Below, piece after piece: positions 12,470-22,850 of a stretch of DNA of 64,000 nucleotides. The translations under genes and the position numbers were made by a program. Below the pieces are notes generated by a model, which worked only from the letters and a program-made list of their open reading frames with translations, was not told the origin of the DNA and searched no databases. Numbering within the stretch: position 1 is the stretch's first letter; each line of letters begins with the position of its first letter. The stretch comes from Certhia americana (lineage: Eukaryota > Chordata > Aves > Passeriformes > Certhiidae), in the NCBI GenBank assembly GCA_018697195.1, contig CM031869.1:15565266-15629265 (forward strand). Reading direction: 5' to 3'.

Positions 12470-12939
12470 TGATGCCTTCTGGAGGCTGACCTGGAACAGA
12501 CTAGACAGAGCAAAAGGATAAAGCAGGGATTTATTGAAAGGCCTCAATGGGTACACCTGGGCAGCACAAGGGTCCAGCCATTAGGGGTTAGGGTTAATGT
12601 GTGGGACCACACCCAAGATGAACCCAAAATGGGCATGAGATGGATGACTGATCATGAGGTCTCACACTTTTATAGGTTCTGGTCCATCAGCATATTGGAA
12701 TCAATTGTCCAACCACAGCTTCAGGTTATGAAGCTCCATCCTCCTTGTTTTATCTTCTCAATTCACTGTTGTTTTTGTTCTTGGGCCTGAAAGTTGTCCT
12801 TGGTCCCAAGCTAGAGAAGGAATCGTTTTGTCTCCCTGCTCTGTGAAGAGAGCTCAGTAGCACTGAGTATGGAACCTAAAACTATCCATTGAAACAGCAC
12901 AGAGTCTAAAAATTATAAAAGCTAAAACTGAAGGCATCA
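12470..12939 (-). mobile_element. Solo LTR of an endogenous retrovirus
   Basis: The boundaries are defined by a perfect 10-bp terminal inverted repeat, TGATGCCTTC at 12470-12479 and GAAGGCATCA at 12930-12939, giving the canonical TG...CA ends. The flanking 4-bp direct repeat GTTT (12466-12469 and 12940-12943) fits a target-site duplication. Read on the minus strand, the promoter and poly-A parts are in the correct order: a TATA box (CCTATAAAAG, complement of 12667-12676) and then AATAAA (complement of 12530-12535) about 135 bases downstream. No gag, pol or env remnant flanks it, so it is a solo LTR left by recombination between paired LTRs. A 4-bp duplication suggests a gammaretrovirus-like (ERV1) lineage, but the family was not named with confidence. 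Confidence 0.85.
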
Positions 12940-12943
12940 GTTT

Positions 12944-15900
12944 GACTGGAGGAAGAGATGTACAAGAGACATAGAAGGAGTGTCAGGGTCAGTACAGACC
13001 CTGCCAGAGTAGTGTGCTAGCCAAAATTGCATGTCCACACCCCCAGAAGGCTGGAGCACATCAGGAACCAGGGAATTCTTGCAGAGCCCTATGGACTTCA
13101 AAGTGGAAGAAAAAACTCATGTGAGCACAAACATATGTACACGTGCACACACACACAGAGTTTTGGAGGGGAATAAAGTCCCAGCCTTCAAATCAAAAAC
13201 TGTTTGAAAGCCAGAGGGTTGGATTGTCAGCTGGTACATATCACACATCCACAACAAAGGCAGAGGAGATAGGTCAGAGAAACATCTGCTGAGAACCTGA
13301 TGGATGGATTTCAGCTCGATTTTGCCCTCAAATTTAGGAAATGTGCAAATTCTGACACCAAGAAGAAGTTTCTCTGAAGGGCTTCCAAACATCGGTCAAT
13401 GATGTAGGAAATCTGGTTCAGATTTTTGGGTCTTTTTTTAAGAAATAAACCAACTTAACACTAAAGCACCTGACTTTGTCATAGTCTTAAGGTAAATTAA
13501 AGTTTCACTGCTTGCCTAAAAAACCCTTTTTCTGTCCATCTCACACATTTGTGGCCGTCTTTCTTTTTCTGATCTGCCAACTACTAAATATCAGACTTGG
13601 ACAGTAAATGTGGTTCCCTTCTCCTCCTCATCCTCACCATGGATGAAAATTTAGCAAGAAAAACTGGGCTCTGACTTCCATTTGTAGTCAAAACTCTAAG
13701 GGGATAGTAGGGATGGAGCACATTGTAGAAGAGCTCCAGGACCACTAGACTCCTCAGAAGTTTGATCAAACCATTGCTGCACAGAGGCAGCCTTGTGTGG
13801 CTTATAGATCTCCTCTGCAAAGCACCTCTCCCTTGTATCGAGGAGCTCTTGCCTTCCAGACATGCCTGAACTAAAATCCATTATAAGAACTGATGACCGA
13901 GAAAGCCAAGCCTAATTACCAGAGTTATTAATTACCTAAAATGTTTAATTTTTACCATTATCTCTTGTATTTGTTGTTACAATTTGAAACGTCTCAAAAA
14001 TGTAAAACAGAGCACTGCCCTTGTTGGAGAGAAGACCATTGCAGGTCACATTGGTTCAAACACTGTTTGTTCCCTGGGCACAGCACCTGAGCCAGGACCA
14101 GGACTCAGCCTGGAGGCCACACACGTCTCTCCCTGCTCTGGACACTCCCACGGGATGTGGAGGGAACCAGCAGTTTTGCCCCAGTCAGTCTCCTGAGGGT
14201 CGAGCAAGAGCTTCCCCCTTGAGCAGAGTCCCCTTCCCCAGTCATGTGATTTTGTTGTCCTGTCCCAGACAGGAGGTCAGCACAGCAGGTGATGCATGTC
14301 CGAGCTCCAGCCCTGCTGGAGAGGCCTTCGCCCTCCCAAAGTGCCTTCCCTGCCAGCATGTCCCTGAGCAGCCCCAGGACAGCACACACTGACAGGAGCC
14401 AGGGAAAGCAGCTCCCCACAGCACCGAGGCAGTCTGGCTGAGCCAGGAGTGCTGGGAGGTTCCTACCCAGCTTTCCATGGCCTCCAGCCTCATCCTCAGT
14501 GACATAGGTGCAGCTTTCCCAGAGGACAGCTCCAGGTTATCTCACAGCCTCTACTCTGGCTATTTCTAGCACAGACATCCAGCCTCTACTGGGATTTCAC
14601 AGTCTTATGACTTCTCAGCCAAAGGAAACAGCATGGATTTAGGATCCTAGGCATGGGGTGCATCTCTCAAGTTTCCCTTGAACTTGATTTCTTCAAGTTC
14701 TCTCCAAGAGACACTGTTTTTTATGGAGCTTTCCTGCCAGAAGAAAACAAGCATGCTCAAGCAGGAGGCATGTTACCCAAAGCTCCACTCATTGCATATT
14801 CCAAGAGCTGTAACAGAGCTCTCAGGCACTGGAAAAGGCACAGGGTCACAAACCCCTCATGCTGAACATACCCCCTCATGCACCTGAAAGCACTTACTGG
14901 AATCTGAGGGACAATGAGAAAGGGGCAGAGGAACAGGAAGCCCTTCTCCCCCCATTTCACTGCCTCAGGAGTTATGCCACAGGACAACCTGCCACAGTCT
15001 GATGCCACCTTCTCAGAGCAATTTTCAGCTGCAGTTCCATTGGAGCTCAGCACTGAGCCCAGCCTAGGGCTCGGGGCAGTACTCAGAGCAGGAGTCTGGC
15101 AGTCCAGAGGCAGGAGGAACGATGTCAAACCAGGCTGCTCATGGCAGCACAGCTTTCCTTCAGTCAGGTTGCAGCTGGAGCCTATCACATTAATGAGGCA
15201 GGAGAATGAGCTGAGCACATGATTTCCAAGGTCGGCAGCCAGGCTGTGCTCAGCCCCTCTCCAGATGTTCCTCCTCTTTCCAGAGACTGCCTTTCCCAGG
15301 TTACTTACACCTCCAAAAAGGGATTGAAAACGGAATGCCCAGGGCTCTGACTCACCAGCTTTTGGATCCATAGTGGGATTACTTACTAATGTACTGTTGT
15401 GCTGCACCCTGCTCCTCTGCCAGGCGTTCCTAGCCCTGTAGTCTGAGTGGAGAGACGGGCTATCCCTCAACCCTGTTGGGCCCCTCACCCATAACTCCAG
15501 TTTGTATTAACACCTGAGACTATGAGCCATGGACAGTGGAGGAACAGAGCTGCATGTTCTGTTCAATCCCTCCTTCAGCAGGGCTCCAGAGAAGACCAGA
15601 AAGGAGCTGGGATTTACCTCTTCCTTTACCCCAGCATGAATCACTGGATCTTGTGAGTCAGACCCCCTCCATTCCCAAAGCTGAGCAAGTCACTGCACGT
15701 TCCCTGGTGCGTGGTAACTGTCCCCATGTGTGCTCCAAGCCACATGGAACACCAGCCCATGGACTGAGCCAGTGGAAACAGGCATGTGGACAGATCCTGG
15801 AGCACAGCTGACATCTGGTACCTTGTGTGCTTGGGTGTTTATAGAAAACAGAATTGCTACTGTAGGATATCCGCTGAGGGTAATTCTTCTTGTAAACAAA

Positions 15901-18441
15901 CGGTTTTGGCTAATATTTCTAGGAGCTCCTTAAAACTGGAGTCTTCCCTGTGAGCAGAAAACTGAGAACAAATCAGGAGCATGTTCACCCTGCAGCGTGG
16001 ACACAGCCCACACAGAGGTGCCTTGGCTGGCAGTAAAGGAGCTGTTGTGCTTGTGCTGCTGTTGAGTACCTCTGAGGCCGCAAGCTTCCACCACACAGCC
16101 TGCACTCAGCATCTGCAAGGGGCTTCCACATCCCTCCCCAAACTCCCTGCTAACTGTGGCAGCACTCTAAATCACCCCAGGCTAACATTCCTGGGCAAAG
16201 TGCACCTGCTTCTGCTACAGTCCCACTGCTTGTGCCCAGGGACACCTTCCCCTTCAAACTTTGGGAGTTTCAATTGCAATACCCTTCTGCACAACCTTTC
16301 TACCAATTCCTGACTCATCTGGGAACTGAGGTCAAGCCAGTTTCCTACTGAAACATGAGATACTCTCTGCAGAGACTCTTCACCTGCTCTCTGAGTAGTT
16401 TTCCAGCATTAGCAATTGCCATGGGCAGTTCAAGAGAAAGCACAGTGCCTGTGCTGCCAGATTATTGGCACTGACAAACAACAAAAAGCTGAAGCACACG
16501 CAATGTTTTCCTCAACACCAAATAAAAATAAGAGAGAATGCCTGGAATTGCTGGGGAATTTAACCAACCAAATGCTTTACATTTCTCTGGCCTTTTCTCC
16601 CCAAGTGACCTCACGATAGTACAGATGAAATGCAGACCCTTTTCAACTTTCTCCTTGCCTATCCAGCTAGCCAGGCTTCCTCCAGCCCTTTTTTCTTCTC
16701 GTCCCAATCCCCTGCCACAGCTCTGGCCCTGCTCAGCCCTGCTGTGAACGTTGGCATTGGTCTTGGTCTGTTTGTCCTGCTTCCCCAAAATCTACCAAAT
16801 CTTTCAGAATGTGCCAGGGCAGCTGCTTTTGCACTCATGGTCTTGTCTCAGTGTCATGACTTTGATTGTCCCATGCCCTATGCCATGCACAGTACATGAT
16901 AAAATACAGCGAGGAAGTTCTCTCCCAGACCTGAACATTCTGTGAGCATTTCACATTAATTTGTGGGTCTGTTCCTACATCCTGCAGCTCACATAGTCCC
17001 TGCAGGGTGTGCTTTCCACACGTGCTGGGTGGGACACAGGCCCTCTATTTTTCAATGCATGTCACAATCGTCTAAAAGAGGGATCCTGATGGTTTGTTCT
17101 CATAGGTGGACACCATCTCCCTCTGGAGGCCTTCACAGGCTCTTCCACTTGGCTAAAGCTGTAGCCGAGGCATTCTCTTTAGGATAGCTGCATCACTAGA
17201 GGCATGAAAATATGAGTTTAGGTTAAAGACAGTCCTTGCCCTCAGAACAAAGCTAGCACTTCACATGAGATCAGCAATCATCTTTTACACATTCCCAGAA
17301 GCCAAAACAATTGTGTTAAAAGCCGCAGTGGAAGACAAATCCTCTCCTCCCCTGAGTTTTAAAGAACTCAGGGGAATTCTAGCGTACCCCATGGCACACG
17401 GATGCTCTTTCCTCAAACTACTGTTTCAGCCCTCTCTTCCTTCCAGAGGTTACTCTGCTGCTCTGGTTCACTGGCAGTGAAGAGCTTTACCTGGGGCAAT
17501 TCCCCAGAGCAGCTGGCAGGGCTGGGACATCACCTCTAGAGGTCCAGGTGAGTATTGGCCATGCCAAAGCTGTCGTGGGGCTCTACAGAGCACACCCCAA
17601 AGCGGTGTCTGAGTGTAATTTTCCATGCAGACAGACACCTAAGAGCACAAGGGTAGATCAAGACTGTCACAGTGTCATAGGGAACAAAGTTTGGTCCTAG
17701 GCAGATGCTAGGGGATGCAGTATCAAGGATGAAGGCTTTGCACACTGCCATCATTCCCTTACTTTCCCCTGCACAGACAATCAAATAAGTGCTCCTGTCC
17801 TGATGTCTGTAGAGACTGCATGAGACTTTTATAGATTACTCTTCTGCCTCCTGGTTTCAGGAGGGTCAACACATCCTGTTTGCAGGGAAATTCTACAGCC
17901 TGGGAGAACACAAATCCCCCTGACAGTGCCCAGCCTGTGGCTGGTGTGTGCCAGGGCTGGATTTTTGTGTCTGCCTGGGCATGCTGGAGAGCAGCCTGAG
18001 GTCCAACCTCAAGCTGAAAAAACGGTCCACAGGATGATCTGCTGCCCAGAGTGAGGGTCTGTGTGCCTGGACTGGGGCGTCCACTCAGAAGAGGTTGGAG
18101 GAGGAACTCCTCACTTCTAAAGGTTCTTTTGGGGAACCATTGCTGTGGTGTCCCTTAGACCACATAGCACAGGTGACCCATGATGTGAAAAGGTGTCCTC
18201 AGGTTTCATTGGACCCAACCAGCCCAACTCAAAGTGGGGTTTGATCCAGGGACACCACAGACAACCAAGTGTCTTCTTCTGATGGACCCACAGAGCAAAA
18301 AGAGAGCAACCTCTGTAGCAATACAGGGAAAAAGAGCGACCTGGATCTAAACAATGCAGTTTACAAGGAATGCAAATAAAAGGATGCTGTGCAAGACAAA
18401 TACAGAACCTTTCAGTTCTCTGGTTGAGGTACGGACAGGAT
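12944..18441. other. Unique non-coding sequence
   Basis: No repeat family was recognised in this 5.5 kb. A short CA-type run lies at about 13138-13158. A TAATTA-containing AT-rich block at about 13900-13985 is reported separately. The second-longest open frame of the window (243 codons, 14757-15488, minus) is here. It has no domain, has internal Met codons spread without pattern, and is overlapped by plus-strand frames, so it is not called a gene. Confidence 0.5.
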
Positions 18442-18606
18442 GATAGAATCATAGACTCATGGAATCATTTAGGTTGGAAAAGACCACTAAGATCAACAAG
18501 TCCAACCTTTGACCAATCACCACCTTTTCAATCAGACCAGACCACTGAGTGCCACATCCAGTAATTTCTTGAACACCTCCAGGGATGGTGACTCCACCAC
18601 CTGATC
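18442..18606 (-). repeat. CR1 LINE, 3' end (antisense)
   Basis: On the plus strand the copy starts 'gatagaatcatagactcatg', continues 'ggttggaaaagaccactaag' and 'aagtccaacctttgaccaat', and carries 'cctccagggatggtgactcc'. These are standard CR1 3' UTR blocks in reverse complement, so the element is on the minus strand and its 3' end lies at 18442. It belongs to a different CR1 subfamily from the copies at 2 and 10 kb. Similarity fades after about 18606. Confidence 0.9.
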
Positions 18607-20112
18607 AATGCAATCATCCCCAATTCTACTCTGGACCCATTAGTAGGGAGAAAGGGGGTTTGCACTCTGGCCAAGGTGCCAGCTGTGGGATTTATATGTG
18701 ATAGGACAGCCTGACAATGCATCTCAGCAAAGACTTGGTTGTCAGTGGGAGTAACAACAGGTAAAGGGTCTTTCCTTTTTCTACTGCAGGGCTTTGAAGT
18801 GGCACTAAAACACTGAACCTCAGCTCACATCTGGCCCTTCTCAAAGCAGGTGGCTGCTGCCTTGGCAGTCCCAGTGTGCTTCATGTCCCCACAGTTCCCG
18901 AGCCAGTGCTTCCCAGTGCACCAGCCCCTCCTACTCCCAGCAAAGGAGATGCCCACCATGCAGGCACTGCCCTGTGCCCTCTGCACATTTTGGAGGCAGG
19001 GGCAGGGTGGTGCCGGTGATGGCTTGAGACAGCCCCCAACCCCTACACCCTCCTGAGCCCCCAGGGCAGAGCCTGTCATCTTCCAGCAGATGTTGCTTCT
19101 GCCTGGCAATTCCAAGCTCCCCGACTTGAAGCTTTTCCAAAAGCCTCCTCCTAGATCCCACAGCAACATCAGCTCTGTTTGATGTCACCAGCCTGCCACG
19201 GCATCAGCACCCACTGCCACCCCAGCAATTTGGGGCAGAGCCGGTGGAGGAGCCCCTGCTCTGGGCACAGCAGGGTCTCCATGCTCAGGGTAAAGGGATG
19301 CAAAAGGGAAGGGGCAAATCCTGCCACCAGTGATGCCAGTGCAAAGCCAGAACAAACCTGCTCAGGTCAAGAGTGGTCACTCATGTCACTGCAGCAGGAC
19401 CAAGAGCAGAACTGCAGCCAGGCAAGTGAGGAGCTGAACTGGCAGGCTCAGGACAGAACCCGGTCCAGCCTCTTTTAACACTGATAAAACACAAGGCCTG
19501 ACACAGTTGCTGCTCTCTCCAAATGCATTGCCAGATAAACCACAGATAAGAAGCAGCCCAGGATAATCCCTCCCTGATACCATGAGAGAGAAAGGAATTA
19601 CACTGGGCTGCATTACCACCAAATCTTCTGTATCTTTCCAAGACAGTTCTTGCACTACCCATGTACTCAGGAATTGAACTGCATCCACTAAAACGTTTAA
19701 TCCTGGCAATATCATAAATATTGCCTTACTCAGTCAGCAAGAGCAGTCAGATCTCTGAAGAACAGCCTGATTTCAGGAATATCAGCGTATTAGCAAAGAG
19801 GCCACGTGTCTTTCACTACAGGTCATTGCAGTACTGCAAAAACCGAGGCTGTAACTAAACTCCAATCTTTGAGAGTTGGTCTGTCTCAAGGAACAGTACC
19901 TGTGACCCTCAAAAATTATGGCTTTTGATATTTACCTCAGGAAGAAGCAAGAAAACAATCAACTAAACAGCAAATCACCATACAGAAGAACCCCCAGAGA
20001 ATCAGTACAAACCCCCTCAATTCCCCTATCACCATGACAGGAGCTGAGTACTGCTGTTCATGAAAGAGCATATTGCCCTGATGTATGGGGTTTGGGGCAC
20101 TTAAACAAAGTA
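18607..20112. other. Unique non-coding sequence
   Basis: No exon or mobile element was identified. A DR4-like nuclear receptor site is present at 19364-19379 (AGGTCA, four bases, TGGTCA). Open frames of up to 114 codons occur on the minus strand without any recognisable domain. Confidence 0.5.
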
Positions 20113-20145
20113 CCAAACAAAAACAAAAACAAAAACAAAAACAAA

Positions 20146-20199
<54 letters not shown>

Positions 20200-20233
20200 G
20201 AAAAGAAAAAAGAGAGAAGATGAAGAAGAAAGC
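20113..20233 (+). repeat. (CAAAAA)n microsatellite, A48 run and purine tail
   Basis: Several CAAAAA units (from about 20113) lead into an uninterrupted run of 48 A (20147-20194), followed by a pure A/G tract (GAGAAGAAAAG...) to about 20233. There is no AATAAA signal or recognisable transcript-like sequence just upstream, so I do not call it a processed-gene tail. The poly-Lys and poly-Phe frames across it are artefacts. Tract length is likely to be polymorphic and error-prone in assembly. Confidence 0.95.
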
Positions 20234-22490
20234 AGACCTGCAACAAAAACAGACCTATAAGAGCATAAAATATGAATGAGATGCAGTGATTTGCACACTT
20301 GCCTGACAAACCATCCCTGGCATTTGCACCCTCATGCAACCCACAAGTACTTTCCTGCTGGCTTGTCTCTTCTTCCTTTAAGTAAAATTTGTTAAAAATG
20401 GGAAGTACCTTTTCCTGGGTCAGGTTCTCTTTCCCCTTTTTTCCCTTCTTTGTTCTTTTTGCTCTTTCCTTTCCCTTTTTTCTTGTTCTCGGACATTCTG
20501 CACAAGTGTTTACAGTCTCAGGAAAAGACAGTCCACACCAGATCTATATGCCCCACGACTGCTACTCCAAATGTTACTTGCCAGCTGCAACTTCCGACTG
20601 TTCTTATATTGTTTCTGACACAGACAACACCCACCACTGGGTGGAGAAGCAAAACTTTAACCGTTTGCTCACTGCTCCCAGTTGGCTGAAGAGATGCCCT
20701 GGGTCGCAGTGGGAGGGTGAGGGAAGCAGGGCTGCGGGACAGGAGAAGCTCACCCGGGAGTCTCTTGGACACATGAAGTCCAGAGGTGGCTTTCCACTTG
20801 CTGATTCTTTCTCTGACTGGAAGTAAGTTCTGAATTGCTTCTGGAGCATCACAGAAATGGGTGTTTTGTGGAGTTGCTGAGGTTCAGACAGTGATATGAG
20901 AGAGGCAGTGGAGTCTAAAGAAAAGGTTTGCCAATCATTTTCATTTTGCTTTGATCCTGCAGAGGGGTTAAGTTGGCCTTTCTCTTCTTATTGTTGTTGC
21001 AACCATAAATCAGAGTGACTTCACCTGCTCTTGCACCCAGCTCTTTGTTGTCCCAGGAAGTCTTTCCAAAAGTTAGGAATAGCTGAAGAGCCCTTACCTG
21101 CACTTCTTGTCTCTGTCCTCCATCTCTGGGAGCTCTAGGTGGTTGGTTAAACCCACATCTCACCTACCTGGGGGTTAATAAGGCGCTTTCCACAGTCCAA
21201 TATGTGATGAGTGACTCAGCCCAGTCCCCTTCTGCAGGGCTGCCCATGCTGATATTGCCTCAAAAGTCCATCAGGATCCCCAGCTGGAAAGCCCCAGAGA
21301 AGTGCCAAACCACCCTCAGAAGCAGCTAAGGGCTTCAAAGGCCCAAAGGGGCCAGAAGCTGTAGGGCACTGGGTAGCACATTTGATCCAGTTCTCCATGA
21401 ATCAAATCCAGTTCTGCACTGGTGAGCAAAGCGTGTCCTCCAGAGACACACTCCCGCCTGGTGTGTGGACATCAAGAAATGAACGAGGTATCAGCCCCCT
21501 TGGGATCCTCTCCCAGTGGTTAATCACCCTCATTGTTAATAATGTCTGCCTGCTCTGAAGTGAAATATCTGGCTTCACTGTCCAGCCATTGTTTCTTACT
21601 CTTGTTTTCTCCTCTAGATTAAAAAGCCCTTCAGCAACTGGTATTTTCTCCCATGGAAGTACTTACACTCTATAATCAAGTTATCCCTCAATTTTCTTTT
21701 TTGATAAGCTAAACAGATCAAGTTGTGTTTTTTCCATCCCTTGCTGTATGGCATTTTCTCCAGCTCAGGATCATATCTGTGGCTATCCCATTTTGCAATA
21801 TCCTACTTAAGCTAAGAACACAGAAACCAGGCGCTATTCCATTGTCTCTTGTGGACAGAGGAAAATACAGAGGCAAAATCCCTACTGACACCCATTCCCA
21901 GCCTTTAACTCCCAAGTGCTACATTTAGGCACTGGGCTTCACATGGAAAATCTGTCCCTCTGTGCTTCTGCTGCAGGTCCTATCAAGTCCCTGCTCTGCC
22001 AGATGGAGTCACCAAGAGGAATTATTTTGCTCTTTCACAGCCCCAGTCTCTGCGGTGAAGTTTTACTTTGTTTTCAAGGGGCCAGTGTGCCAAGCCAAGT
22101 ACACTCTCTATCTTCTGTCTGCCCACTGACCCTTGAAACCCCACCAGTCAGTCTTCTTGCTGGTTTTATGAGCATTTTCACCTCCGGGTTGCTGGTGACA
22201 ATGATCTCACAGAAACACCTCATGAAGCAGTGACCTCCTGCCAGCACAGCTTTCTGGCACTTGTTAATCAAACACTCACCTGCATGTGAGGGGCAAAGGA
22301 GACCTTCCAACACTCCCCTTGCAGTTAGAGCAGAGGACACCACCCCACTGAGCGCTGGGACAATGCCCAGTGAGAAGCTGAGATGTGAACACCAGACAGC
22401 ACCTGAACAAACCTGCTCTGAACTGTGACATAAAAGCTCCCAAGTTGGCTGATTTGGAGTTGGAGCCTAATACACATTGTTTTAACCTAG
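20234..22490. other. Unique non-coding sequence
   Basis: No repeat was recognised. A pyrimidine-rich stretch lies at about 20425-20490 (repeated CCCTTTTTTCCC-like runs). The 145-codon plus-strand frame at 20389-20826 starts inside it, which explains its Phe-rich N-terminus. It has no domain and is not called a gene. Confidence 0.5.
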
Positions 22491-22850
22491 AACCATAGAG
22501 TGGTTGTGGTTGGAAGGGACCTTAAAGCTCATCTCATTCCACCCCTGCCACAGGCAGGGACATCTTCCACTGTCCCAGGTTGCTCCAAGCCCCATCCAAC
22601 CTGGCCTTGGAGAGATCTGAGAGCAGCCTCAGCTTCTCTGGGCAACTTCAAGGCCTCATCACCTTCATAAGGAAGAATTTCTTCCTAATATCTAATCTAA
22701 ACCTACCCTGTTTCAGCTTAAGGCCATTCCCCATATCCTCTCACTCTATGCCCCTGTGAAAAGCACCTCTCCAGCTCTCCTGTAATCATCTTTAGACACC
22801 TGAAGGCTTCTACAAGGGGTCTCTGAAGCCTCCTCTTCTCCAGACCCTCT
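22491..22850 (-). repeat. CR1 LINE, 3' region (antisense)
   Basis: On the plus strand it begins 'gaaccatagagtggttgtgg' and passes through 'ttggaagggaccttaaagct'. It continues with a degenerate complement of the 'ctgggacagtggaagatgtc' block, 'ggaagaatttcttcctaata' and 'cctcctcttctccagaccct'. These are CR1 3' UTR and ORF2-end blocks in antisense order. About 360 bp are kept, one of the longer copies here. The CR1 3' end lies at 22491. Confidence 0.93.

Noticed and set aside
20113..20194. Poly-A tail of a processed pseudogene
   Set aside because: No upstream AATAAA, no transcript-like sequence and no recognisable target duplication.
20085..20279. Poly-Lys (plus) and poly-Phe (minus) frames
   Set aside because: They are direct translations of the (CAAAAA)n/A48 tract.
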